DNA of 32,349 nucleotides from Acidobacteriota bacterium (GCA_003577105.1 QEUQ01000029.1:1-32349); one strand, 5' to 3'; shown: positions 23,973 to 32,157, numbered from the stretch's first letter. Numbers and translations: made by a program. The notes: generated from the letters alone by a model not told the origin.

Positions 23973-25439
23973 ATGACCGCTCGCAACCGCTTCCTGGTCG
24001 TGCTCTCATTTGGAGTTGTAGTCACGGTAGCCTCCCTTGTGGCCTTGTACGGCCGCGAAGAGCTAATGGCGAGAGAGTCCGCAATTGCCCAATCAGAGAC
24101 CGCTGCAGCTGCCGCGGCGGCTGCCATTGACTCGCAACAAGCAGAGGCCGCAGCCTCGGGCGACTTTGCCGCGACGGCGGCGGTCACATCTGACCTGTTT
24201 CGTATTCAACTCGCAAACCCCAGGATCAGGCAGATATCTGCCTTGATGCCAAGTGGCCAACCTGAGACTTTTCGGATTGCGGTCGAGGTTGGCGGTTCTC
24301 CGTCAGCAAATCGGCCTGGCAGCCTCGTGCGCATCGACGACGCCGACGCGAGATCAGCAGCGGATGCAAAGAACTCCGTAAGCTCCTGGAAGGAGGATTC
24401 GGTATCAACGTGGGCGCCAATTCTGGATCGCTCTCGAGTCGCAGGGCTAATTCGCATTGAATACGACGCGGCCGGCATTGGCAGCGGTATTGCCCCTGCC
24501 CTGTTTGCGCTGATGCTCGGACTCCTTGTAACGCTAGTACTTGTGGTTTTCGTGTCACGAAGCATCGGACGACGACTAGGAATACTCCTCGATGGCACTG
24601 GAAAGCTCGCCGAAGGCGATCTCGCGCATCGGGTTGAAGTTCGCGGTCACGACGAGATCTCTGAGCTTGCCGAATCATTCAATTCCATGGCCGATGCCCT
24701 CGAGGAGAACCGCTCCAGCCTGGGAAATGCCATTGCAGAGCTTGGCAGGACCTCCGCCCTAGTCGAAACACGCGCCCGAGAAAATGAAGCTCTGCTCAAG
24801 CGAACAGTAGAGGCTGTCGACGGCGAGCGCCGCCGACTCGCCACGGAACTTCACGACAGCACAATTCAGAGCCTCCAATCGATCGGCATGCTCGCCGAGT
24901 ACGCCGAAATGCTGATAGAGCGAGGTCAGTACGAGGAGGCATCGGAGCGAGTGATCTCACTTCGGCAACGACTCAATGACTCGGTTGCCGAGCTCCGCCG
25001 ACTCCTCTTCGATCTCCGACCTCCCAATCTCGACGACACGGGCCTGGCTTCTGCGCTCGAGCTCCGCCTCAGCGAGGTGTCGGACCTGGGCGACCTGGAG
25101 ACTCGACTAGAGATTGCCGATGATTTGGACATTCCAAATGAGCTGGAGACCGTGATTTACCGCTTTTGCCAAGAAGCACTTTCAAACGTGGTCCGCCACG
25201 CAGAGGCAACCTCGGTCGAAGTCAGAGTGTGGCAACAAGGTGCCGGCTTGCGGGTAGCCGTCGAGGACAACGGAAAGGGATTCGATTCCGACACCCGGCC
25301 TGAGCACGGTCACTTCGGAATCCAAGGCATGAGGGAGCGTGCCGAACTCGCCGGCGGAGAACTCTCGCTCGAGAGCCGCCTCGGTTCGAAGACCAGAGTC
25401 GAACTCACGCTCCCGCTCGGTTCCGACACGCCTGCCTAA
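23973..25439 (+). CDS. NarX/DegS-type sensor histidine kinase with HAMP domain
   Basis: 488 residues. Two transmembrane helices (7-27 and about 174-194) flank an outside sensor region of about 145 residues with an Ala-rich stretch (44-62). A HAMP linker (about 195-247) and coiled coil follow. The HisKA_3 box ERRRLATELHDSTIQSLQSIG holds the phospho-acceptor His294; LRRLLFDLRPPNLDDTGLASAL is the matching second helix. The HATPase domain shows the N box with Asn405 (CQEALSNVVRHA), EDNGKGFD (431-438) and FGIQGMRERAELAGG. This HPK7-type kinase normally partners a NarL/FixJ regulator; one is encoded at 31504. It converges on recG with overlapping stop codons (CTAA). What it senses is unknown. Confidence 0.93.
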   Translation: MTARNRFLVVLSFGVVVTVASLVALYGREELMARESAIAQSETAAAAAAAAIDSQQAEAAASGDFAATAAVTSDLFRIQLANPRIRQISALMPSGQPETFRIAVEVGGSPSANRPGSLVRIDDADARSAADAKNSVSSWKEDSVSTWAPILDRSRVAGLIRIEYDAAGIGSGIAPALFALMLGLLVTLVLVVFVSRSIGRRLGILLDGTGKLAEGDLAHRVEVRGHDEISELAESFNSMADALEENRSSLGNAIAELGRTSALVETRARENEALLKRTVEAVDGERRRLATELHDSTIQSLQSIGMLAEYAEMLIERGQYEEASERVISLRQRLNDSVAELRRLLFDLRPPNLDDTGLASALELRLSEVSDLGDLETRLEIADDLDIPNELETVIYRFCQEALSNVVRHAEATSVEVRVWQQGAGLRVAVEDNGKGFDSDTRPEHGHFGIQGMRERAELAGGELSLESRLGSKTRVELTLPLGSDTPA

Positions 25440-27571
25440 CCGAACTCAAGCCAGCTAACCTCGCCCGACACGAGCCTGTCTGACTCCTCCTTCAACACCG
25501 GATGCGCGTCTAGGTCAGGGTCTCGCTCGAGAAGCTCGTTGGCGAACTCGCGCACTTTGACGATCAACGGGAAGTCCCCCAGCAGGCTGGTAAGCCTCAG
25601 GTCGGTCCTTCCGGCTTGACGAGCGCCGAAGAGCGAGCCTTCACCCCTTAGCTCCAGGTCCTTTTCGGCAAGCTCGAACCCGTCTGACGTGGAACACACC
25701 GCCTTGATGCGCGCGAGAGCGTCTTCACTCTCGGCTTCGGAGACGAGGTAGCAAACTCCGAGCCTTGCACCCCGCCCGATGCGTCCCCTCAACTGGTGGA
25801 GCTGGGACAGGCCGAAGCGCTCGGCTGACTCGATCATCATCACGGTGGCCTCGGGTACGTCAACTCCCACCTCAATGACCGTTGTCGCAACAAGGACTGG
25901 CGTCTCGCCACTCCGAAAGGCTGCCATGGCTGCCTCTTTGTCCGCCGATCGCATGCGGCCATGCAATAGCCCTACGCCGATGCCGGCCAGCGGCCCTTCG
26001 GTCAGGCGCCTGAACTCCTCCTCGGCGGCCGCAGCTTCGAGTTTGGATGACTCCTCCACGAGCGGGCATACGACGAATGCGCGGCCCCCTGCATCAATCT
26101 CCTTCTTGATTTGCTCATATGCCTTGTCACGCGCATCCGGTCGAATCCAGAGTGTCTTGACCGGCGATCTGCCCGGCGGCGTTTCATCAAGCGTCGAGAC
26201 ATCTAGATCTCCATAAATTGTGATTGCGAGTGTGCGCGGAATCGGAGTTGCCGTCATGATCAGCATGTCCGGAACGAGACCGTCTGCTCCCTGTCCACGC
26301 AAGTGAACACGCTGGTGAACTCCAAATCTGTGCTGCTCGTCTATGACCGCAAGACCAAGCGAGGCGAAAGCGACGCCTTCCTGGACTAGCGCATGAGTTC
26401 CAATAAGAACATCTACCTCGCCCCGCCCCACTGCGGCAAGAACTCTTTGACGATCGCGAGTACTCCCCGTGAGTAGTTTGACTCTTACGCCAATCTCCCC
26501 TAGCAGCGGCGCCAGGCCGTAGTAGTGCTGCTCGGCGAGAACCTCGGTGGGAGCCATGAGTGCCCCCTGATGGCCGCCTGCGACAGCAATGCAGAGGGAC
26601 GCAGCGGCCACTACTGTCTTTCCGCTGCCGACCTCGCCTTGGAGCATCCGATGCATTGGAACGGGTGCTCGCATTGACTCCCCGATCTCGGCGATCACTC
26701 GCTGCTGAGCGGCTGTAAGCGGATATGGCAGAGAGTCAATGAGGCTGGTAAGCAACGCCGCTCTGTCGACGTGCGCAATGGCCTTAGATTCCGCCTCGTA
26801 TGCCCGCCTTTTCGTTCCAAGCGCAAGCTGAGTTCGCATCAGCTCATCGACGACTAGTCGCCTGCGGGCTGCTGTCCGGTCTTGCATCGACTCAGGGAAG
26901 TGGATCGCGTTTATGGCAAATGTCCGCTCTTGCACCTTTAGCGCGTTGCGCTCCGCGGGGGTCAGGGACTCGGCAAATGCACCAGCTCGATCCAGCGCCT
27001 CCCAGCAGAGGCGGCGCAGCAAGGCAGAGCTGATTTCGGCCGATGCTGGATACACCGGGACAATCCGCCCGACCTCAAGGCTTGTGCCAATGCCGCTCTC
27101 GCCCTCAATTTTCTCGTAGGACGGCGATGAGATCTGAATGCGCCCTCTGAAAACCTCCGCCTTTCCTGAGATCGCAAACTCCTCGCCCACCTTGAAGTGC
27201 CTTTGGCGGTACGGCTGATTGAACCAGGTCAATCTGATACGTCCGCTGGAGTCGGAGACATCGACCTCTAGAAGACTCAACCGCGGGCGCGGTTTGCGCA
27301 GCGAAACCTTGTCGACTGTGGCGGTGAAAGTCACCTCCTCCCCGAGCGGCAAGTCACGAATGAGAAGAAGCGTTGTTCTGTCGATGTAGTCCCGCGGAAA
27401 GTGATGAAGCAGATCTTCAATTGTCTCAATACCAAGGCCAGCTAGCCCGTCGGCGATTTTCGGCCCTACCCGGGCCAGGGAAGTTACGGGCTCACGCCGG
27501 AGCCGCTCCCAGGTTCGGCCCTTGCGGTGTCCGGGCGATTCCGTCGATGCTGAATTCGTATCAGATCCCAC
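25436..27571 (-). CDS. recG: ATP-dependent DNA helicase RecG
   Basis: 711 residues. Reverses stalled replication forks and processes Holliday junctions. The N-terminal wedge and OB domain include VGPKIADGLAGLGIETIEDLLHHFPRDYID (36-65) and GKAEVFRGRIQISSPSYE. Helicase motifs follow: the Walker A motif LQGEVGSGKTVVA, APTEVLAEQH, the DEQH box as VIDEQHRFGV, MTATPIPRTLA, LLHGRM, VATTVIEVGVDVP and QLRGRIGRG. The C-terminus DLELRGEGSLFGARQAG is typical. GTG start nine bases after the PilX-like gene of triplet 2, with no clear ribosome site or promoter between. In many actinobacteria recG lies downstream of rpmB and a DAK-type phosphatase gene and upstream of rsmD and coaD; here rpmB and rsmD are in the same window but pilin genes intervene. 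Confidence 0.97.
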   Translation of the reverse strand: MGSDTNSASTESPGHRKGRTWERLRREPVTSLARVGPKIADGLAGLGIETIEDLLHHFPRDYIDRTTLLLIRDLPLGEEVTFTATVDKVSLRKPRPRLSLLEVDVSDSSGRIRLTWFNQPYRQRHFKVGEEFAISGKAEVFRGRIQISSPSYEKIEGESGIGTSLEVGRIVPVYPASAEISSALLRRLCWEALDRAGAFAESLTPAERNALKVQERTFAINAIHFPESMQDRTAARRRLVVDELMRTQLALGTKRRAYEAESKAIAHVDRAALLTSLIDSLPYPLTAAQQRVIAEIGESMRAPVPMHRMLQGEVGSGKTVVAAASLCIAVAGGHQGALMAPTEVLAEQHYYGLAPLLGEIGVRVKLLTGSTRDRQRVLAAVGRGEVDVLIGTHALVQEGVAFASLGLAVIDEQHRFGVHQRVHLRGQGADGLVPDMLIMTATPIPRTLAITIYGDLDVSTLDETPPGRSPVKTLWIRPDARDKAYEQIKKEIDAGGRAFVVCPLVEESSKLEAAAAEEEFRRLTEGPLAGIGVGLLHGRMRSADKEAAMAAFRSGETPVLVATTVIEVGVDVPEATVMMIESAERFGLSQLHQLRGRIGRGARLGVCYLVSEAESEDALARIKAVCSTSDGFELAEKDLELRGEGSLFGARQAGRTDLRLTSLLGDFPLIVKVREFANELLERDPDLDAHPVLKEESDRLVSGEVSWLEFG

Positions 27572-27580
27572 ATGGCGATA

Positions 27581-29137
27581 CTACGCGCTGGGCGGAGGCA
27601 CCTCGCGCCACGCGAGCTGCCGCCAACTTGTGTTGCTCGGCTCCATGAATCGGGGAGGCTGGACATAGCCGAGGCGTGAATCGTAAACGTAATCCTTGAC
27701 ATACCCGCGGCTTGTCGAGTTGCCGCAACTTGTGCCGCCCAAAGCGACAACCCCACGACTCTTCTGCGCAAAAGCCCCGACGATCTTCAGGGTGCCACTA
27801 CACCCGGAAAATGTCGTGGAGTCCGGGGGGTTGGTTATGCCATATGCGTGAACGTCGCCGTTCAGAGCGAGCATCGCTGCGTGGATTTCTGGGTTTGTCG
27901 GTCGCCGCATCCAATACGGCCGATCCGACCTGACGCGATCGTCGCCTACATATATGCTTTCATTCGCGATGAGCCCTATCACATCTTTGGATGTGTCGCT
28001 CTCGTCATCAAGGCGCAAAGACTTCCAGACCCAAATGCTGTTTTCTGAGCCGATCGTGATCTGCCCATGCCAACCGGATTGCGGATTGTGAGGAGTACCC
28101 ACATATGCCTTCCCTAGTGACGTTGGGTTACTGGTCTTTCTGCCCACATAGATCACGCCATTGGGTGGAGGGAGCCGGTCAGTAACGGTGCTCGTCGGCG
28201 GAGCATCTCCGAGTGTCCGAGCCTGCGCAGGACCGGGCGGAACACCGTTATTCCCGTATTTCGAGTACACCCGAATTAGTCCGTTGGCGAGTGGAGTGAT
28301 CTCGATCGGACCCCAATAGACATAGCCGCCATTCTCCGCATCTTGACGAAGCTTGGCGTTGGAAATCGGCAAAACACTGTCACAGAACTGGGTCAAGCCG
28401 CATTGGTTGACGTCCCCCTCGTAGTTCGGTGTTGAAACATCGCAATCAGCCTGGGAGTCATCTTCATATACCGTGCCTCTACCGGACTCGACCGTGGATC
28501 TAAACGTCGTCTGGTCGCAGGTTTCGACCATTATGAAGTCGTTGGACTTGATAGGGCCATCAAGCACGTCACCATCGGCAAAACGAATGTCGCATGGGCT
28601 TGACTTCTTCTGATATCGAAGACAACTAGCATTCTGCCCGTTGTAAGTCTCGAAGTCCGTAAAATACATCCAGTCAAGGAACGACTTGCGTTCCATATCG
28701 ACCTGGACAGTCCGAGTGACTCCCTTTACCCTGCCGGACGCTTCAATTGTGACAGTCAGTGGCTCTCCCACAACTTTTGGCTGCGGAATCACCTTGATCC
28801 GATAGTCGCCTTCGCCGTTTGGAACCGGTGTCCAGGTCAGCTCGCCTGGGAAATACTCTGGATCGCGCATCGACGGATCAGTGATGTAGTACTGAGGGTC
28901 TTCATTCATCTTCCACAGATAAGCATTAAGACCGGCTTCTGCCGAATACAGGGCACGAACCCACTCTCGTTCATACGCACCAATAGAGTTATCCCCGAGG
29001 GCGTAACTCATGGCGGATATTGCCAAGAGAGTGCCCACGACACCCATCGACAAAACGGTGACCAGCGACATACCTTCATCGTTGTTCTTTCGGGTAGCCC
29101 AAAGAATTCGAGTGAACACACTTAGGTTTGATCTCAT
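27581..29137 (-). CDS. PilX-like pilus assembly protein (triplet 2)
   Basis: About 518 residues from ATG 29137 (GGAAG eight bases upstream; GTG 29146 is an alternative overlapping the previous stop). One N-terminal hydrophobic helix (GMSLVTVLSMGVVGTLLAIS) is followed by EWVRALYSAEAGLNAYLWKM, the PilX_N-type pattern that also occurs in triplet 1. The rest is a large beta-rich, Cys-containing ectodomain with paired Cys segments (CLRYQKKSSPC, CGLTQFC, CSGTLK with SCGNS). A MLALNGDVHAYGI segment near the C-terminus resembles the MVLYAPYSSFTLNG region of the other PilX-like protein in position. It ends in AWREVPPPSA, close to the ending of that protein. Probably exported and disulfide-bonded. recG starts nine bases downstream. 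Confidence 0.75.
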   Translation of the reverse strand: MRSNLSVFTRILWATRKNNDEGMSLVTVLSMGVVGTLLAISAMSYALGDNSIGAYEREWVRALYSAEAGLNAYLWKMNEDPQYYITDPSMRDPEYFPGELTWTPVPNGEGDYRIKVIPQPKVVGEPLTVTIEASGRVKGVTRTVQVDMERKSFLDWMYFTDFETYNGQNASCLRYQKKSSPCDIRFADGDVLDGPIKSNDFIMVETCDQTTFRSTVESGRGTVYEDDSQADCDVSTPNYEGDVNQCGLTQFCDSVLPISNAKLRQDAENGGYVYWGPIEITPLANGLIRVYSKYGNNGVPPGPAQARTLGDAPPTSTVTDRLPPPNGVIYVGRKTSNPTSLGKAYVGTPHNPQSGWHGQITIGSENSIWVWKSLRLDDESDTSKDVIGLIANESIYVGDDRVRSDRPYWMRRPTNPEIHAAMLALNGDVHAYGITNPPDSTTFSGCSGTLKIVGAFAQKSRGVVALGGTSCGNSTSRGYVKDYVYDSRLGYVQPPRFMEPSNTSWRQLAWREVPPPSA

Positions 29138-29142
29138 TGTTC

Positions 29143-29892
29143 TCACTTCCAGAATCCGGCAGAACGGATGAAAATCGACGTCTCAATCGTGCTGGCTCCG
29201 ATTGCCAGGTTTGGATCACGATCCACGTACAAGACCACCGAAACAATTGACACCTGAGTAAGCTGCTGACAACCGAGATATCCCCCTGGCTCCGATGGTG
29301 TCAGCGGACTGGTTGTATCTGACAAATAGCGAAATATCGCTTGTTCCGTTCCGTGGGCTCCATTCACCACAACACGATTGTTTGCGGCGCCCGCAGCGTT
29401 TGTTATTTCTTCGCGCTGATCTTCGTTAGGAGCACTGAAATCTCTTGTGGCCATCCACATTTGGTTTGTCGAGTCTCTTGAGAACCGCACCCGCACTACC
29501 CGGCCTTCAGAAGGCACTTTGTAGAAGGCAATTGAATTTGGACCAGCCTCGGTCAGGGTATATGTATTCGAATAGCTGCCAAGCGGATTAGTCGTACATG
29601 TGTCGGGAGTTGACGCCATGTACCGTGTCTCGGTCTTCCCCGTAGCCATGCGGATTTCTTTTGAAAGACGATCACCGATGGCTCGCCCCTCCTGGAGTGC
29701 CATAGTTCGCTCTTGATTGCTTTGAGATGTGCGCATCCACGTATCGAAGCTCGCTCCGCCAGCGCTTACGAGAATTGTGAGAAGGAGCGTCGTAACTACC
29801 ACTTCGTGTATCGAGACGCCGGCGTCACGGCGGGTACTGCCCTGGCTCGCAGTCCTTCGACTCATCAGGCGTCGTCCGGCAAGAGTCCGCAT
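29143..29892 (-). CDS. PilW-like minor prepilin (triplet 2)
   Basis: 249 residues. The leader RRDAG, cut after Gly25, is followed by VSIHEVVVTTLLLTILVSAG with Glu30 at +5. Val replaces the usual Phe at +1 and His precedes the Glu, so the signal is degenerate but workable. The stretch ERTMALQEGRAIGDRLSKEIRMATG is the PilW/PulJ helix pattern. The beta-rich ectodomain ends IFIRSAGFWK. ATG start immediately after the TAA of the PilV-like gene, with GGTGAG upstream. Position and architecture match the PilW-like gene of triplet 1, but the ectodomains differ strongly. Confidence 0.8.
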   Translation of the reverse strand: MRTLAGRRLMSRRTASQGSTRRDAGVSIHEVVVTTLLLTILVSAGGASFDTWMRTSQSNQERTMALQEGRAIGDRLSKEIRMATGKTETRYMASTPDTCTTNPLGSYSNTYTLTEAGPNSIAFYKVPSEGRVVRVRFSRDSTNQMWMATRDFSAPNEDQREEITNAAGAANNRVVVNGAHGTEQAIFRYLSDTTSPLTPSEPGGYLGCQQLTQVSIVSVVLYVDRDPNLAIGASTIETSIFIRSAGFWK

Positions 29893-31191
29893 TTAGCTCA
29901 CCACCACCGTTACCTGTTCACCGTCCGTCACGATCGGATAGACGACGGTCTGCTTGTACGGCGCTGGAGGATTCACCGTGAGGATGTATGGCCCCCTGAA
30001 CACGCCCGATCGGTACGACTTGCCATTTGAGTCACTCGTCGGCATCGTGACTGTCTGTCCGCAGTTACTCACCAAGCCAATGGAAGCGCCCTGGATTGGA
30101 CTTTGCGTGCTTCCGCTGATTACCTCAACTGTGAGTGAAATTGTCGAAGGCGGAGCGCCTTTGGTAGCTACAACGAGGCTATTCGTACCGGGTTCGACGA
30201 GCTGGTCAGTCAGGCTGCCGGTCAGCGCCACCATGCTCATTCCGATGCAATGAAAACCGGTGCCCGCGACGTCATATCTGCCGGGGAACAAGTTGCTTAT
30301 CACCAGCGGATTTGTGACGCTTCCTTGGAAGATGGGATTCGCCGACTGATATGAAACGGCCACTCCCATCAACTCCGGCGGATAGGCGAGCTGTGTGCCG
30401 GTCAAGTCCTCGAGCGTTACCTCGACTGTGGCTGGCTGACCCATCACGATGGCGACAGGCGTCTTTACTCCAACCTCCACCCAGATATTGGAGACACTCG
30501 CAGTCGGCTTTCGCTCAGGACCGATGTATCCCGGCAATGTCGCGGTCGCTTCATACCAGCCAGCCGTCCGATATGCGAAGAAGGCTGTACCAGTTACGTC
30601 TGTGTTGAGTGTTTCTGTTTCGAGCGTTGAAACCCTTACCAGCTCGACAGTCGCGCCAATCAGTGGGTTTCCCACGTGATCAACTACGCCAACTTCAACA
30701 TGTCCGGAATACTTGTTGAAGATGTCTCCGGGCGGGGCAATGTAGGTAGTAGCCGTCACTGGCTTCATTGAGCCCATGTTCTCCCAGGTGATTTCAATCG
30801 TCACTCTGAAATAGTCGGGGGATCCCGAGTCGGGGTTTGCGGGGTTCGTCGCCCAATCGACGTTGATGGTCTCGTAGAGCGTGTGAGTACCCACCTGGAA
30901 CGGTTCCGCGATGTACTTGCCGTCGTAGTCGGTCATGATCCGCATGTAGTCCGAATATGCCCAGGAACTGATCCGTTCGAGTTCCCGCTGCGCATATGCA
31001 GTCGCGTCTGCACGTAGCCGCGTGACCTGTTGAACCTTCATCGTGCCAATTAGCAGACTCAGAATCGAAACCGAAACGATGAGAAGAATTGACATCGACA
31101 CAACGGCTTCCATTAGCGAGAAGCCCTGGTCGAGATTGGTTCGGCGCTCTCGCCTCAGGCGCTCAAATACCCTGGTAGTCGCTGACAACAC
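29893..31191 (-). CDS. PilV-like minor prepilin with carboxypeptidase-regulatory-like repeats (triplet 2)
   Basis: About 432 residues from GTG 31191 (GGGGGA six bases upstream; GTG 31197 would abut that site). The prepilin signal ends TNLDQG, cut after Gly23, then FSLMEAVVSMSILLIVSVSI with Glu28 at +5. The helix continues DATAYAQRELERISSWAYSD. Residues about 163-225 look like a carboxypeptidase-regulatory-like beta sandwich (GVVDHVGNPLIGATVELVRV, then DVTGTAFFAYRTAGWYEATA), and a second related copy is at about 353-432 (TVEVISGSTQSPIQGASIGL). These are common surface and adhesin modules. It is first in triplet 2 and has the same role by position as the fibronectin-containing PilV-like protein of triplet 1. 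Confidence 0.83.
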   Translation of the reverse strand: MLSATTRVFERLRRERRTNLDQGFSLMEAVVSMSILLIVSVSILSLLIGTMKVQQVTRLRADATAYAQRELERISSWAYSDYMRIMTDYDGKYIAEPFQVGTHTLYETINVDWATNPANPDSGSPDYFRVTIEITWENMGSMKPVTATTYIAPPGDIFNKYSGHVEVGVVDHVGNPLIGATVELVRVSTLETETLNTDVTGTAFFAYRTAGWYEATATLPGYIGPERKPTASVSNIWVEVGVKTPVAIVMGQPATVEVTLEDLTGTQLAYPPELMGVAVSYQSANPIFQGSVTNPLVISNLFPGRYDVAGTGFHCIGMSMVALTGSLTDQLVEPGTNSLVVATKGAPPSTISLTVEVISGSTQSPIQGASIGLVSNCGQTVTMPTSDSNGKSYRSGVFRGPYILTVNPPAPYKQTVVYPIVTDGEQVTVVVS

Positions 31192-31394
31192 AGCCACTCC
31201 CCCTTTGTGGCCCGGAACAGGGGGAAATGTGCGCGGCTATTGCAGAAAGGGCTATTGCCCAGCCACCAAGCACACTCCCGCTGGGAGGGCCACGGTCTCC
31301 ATTCATTCTTGCTATCGGCGGGGAACCGCAATCCCCTTGAGTCACCGTGACGCTCTAATTGACAGCCACGTCAGTCACGGAACTTCTGCGTTTC

Positions 31395-31403
31395 ATGTTA
31401 GCA
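31395..31403 (-). promoter_or_regulatory. Possible extended -10 promoter element of pilin triplet 2
   Basis: TGCTAACAT on the minus strand, matching TG-n-TATAAT at four of six hexamer positions. No good -35 box is visible at 17 bases, as expected if an activator bound at the nearby 31467-31487 repeats is needed. The repeats lie about 70-90 bases upstream. Confidence 0.4.
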
Positions 31404-31471
31404 GGGTCAATAAGCGCTTGCTACGCTAATGCGGAGTAATTTGGGGATGAAAATATATCCGTCTAATGGAG

Positions 31472-31487
31472 TACTCCATTTGGAGTA
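31472..31487. promoter_or_regulatory. Candidate NarL-type operator 2, perfect 7-2-7 inverted repeat
   Basis: TACTCCA-TT-TGGAGTA: the two 7-base arms are perfectly complementary, with a 2-base spacer. It overlaps the palindrome TGGAGTACTCCA, giving three GGAGTA-type half-sites in 21 bases. It lies 17 bases past the response regulator stop and upstream of triplet 2. Site 1 at 23923 differs at one base of one arm and in the spacer. Confidence 0.6.
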
Positions 31488-31503
31488 GCTGGTTAGCCTT
31501 GAC

Positions 31504-32157
31504 CTAGCTGACCAGGCCAGACCTGAGCGCGATTGCCACGGCCTGAGCGCGATCCGCAGCTCCAAGCTTTTGAAAGATTGACTGAAGGTGCGTCTTGACT
31601 GTAAGCGGACTGATGTGAAGAGTAGCCCCGATTTCCCGATTTGACTTGCCTTCGCATAGAACTGTGAGGACCTCGAGTTCACGCTCCGACAAGTCAAAGC
31701 TCTCAATGCGCTCGCCCTCGTGCATCGACTCAACGAGTGCTAGCGCGGCCCCCGGATCGAGCGCGACTTTGCCTGAATGCGCCGTGCGGACTGCCGCTGC
31801 AATCTCGTCAGCGCCTGCAGTCTTGAGCAGATAACCCGATGCACCCGCGTCCATGGCCGACTTCACATAGTCACGATCGTCGAAGGTCGTGAGCATCACA
31901 ACCTTCACCTCGGGAAGTGCCTCTTTTAGCTGCCTGGTAGCCTCAATTCCATCAAGGTCAGGCATGCGAATATCCATGAGAACCACATCTGGAGCCAGCT
32001 CAGGTACAGCGTCAAGTGCGGCTATTCCGCTACCGGCCTCACCGACGACCTCGAGGTCGTCGATCAGACCTAGACGAAGAGTGACACCGTCTCGCACAAT
32101 CCCGTGATCGTCGACGATCATCACTCTGATTGGCGCGCCAGCACTCGCCGAGCCCAT
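31504..32157 (-). CDS. NarL/FixJ-family response regulator
   Basis: 217 residues from ATG 32157, chosen because GGAGG lies just upstream (GTG 32181 adds eight residues and has no ribosome site). Receiver domain: acidic pair Asp16-Asp17 (IVDDHGIVRDG), phospho-acceptor Asp62 (VVLMDIRMPDLDGIEA), Thr90 and Lys112 (YLLKTAGADEI), all present. C-terminal LuxR-type helix-turn-helix: LSERELEVLTVLCEGKSNREIG, then ISPLTVKTHLQSIFQKLGAADR. It is a cytoplasmic DNA-binding regulator activated by phosphorylation. No kinase is adjacent. The only one in the window is the HisKA_3-type kinase at 23973, the correct class to be its partner. It is divergent from rpmB and upstream of pilin triplet 2. Confidence 0.95.
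   Translation of the reverse strand: MGSASAGAPIRVMIVDDHGIVRDGVTLRLGLIDDLEVVGEAGSGIAALDAVPELAPDVVLMDIRMPDLDGIEATRQLKEALPEVKVVMLTTFDDRDYVKSAMDAGASGYLLKTAGADEIAAAVRTAHSGKVALDPGAALALVESMHEGERIESFDLSERELEVLTVLCEGKSNREIGATLHISPLTVKTHLQSIFQKLGAADRAQAVAIALRSGLVS

Larger units (their letters stand above)
31192..31503 (-). promoter_or_regulatory. 312-base upstream region of pilin triplet 2
   Basis: No gene is seen. Reading towards the PilV-like gene it holds the inverted repeat 31472-31487, an overlapping perfect palindrome TGGAGTACTCCA (31467-31478), another GGAGTA at 31433-31438, an extended -10-like TGCTAACAT at 31403-31395, and an inverted repeat CCGTGAC/GTCACGG (31345-31351, 31374-31380) that would lie in the leader. 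If that -10 is used, the leader is about 190 bases long. I looked for a c-di-GMP riboswitch core and saw none. Confidence 0.6.

Noticed and set aside
28088-28096. Extra GGAGTA-type half-site inside the PilX-like gene of triplet 2
   Set aside because: A single half-site inside a coding region without a paired arm at 2-base spacing; likely chance.
31192-31395. Cyclic-di-GMP or other riboswitch in the leader of pilin triplet 2
   Set aside because: Pilin operons often carry one, so I looked, but the conserved core of the GEMM type is not present. Only short inverted repeats were found.
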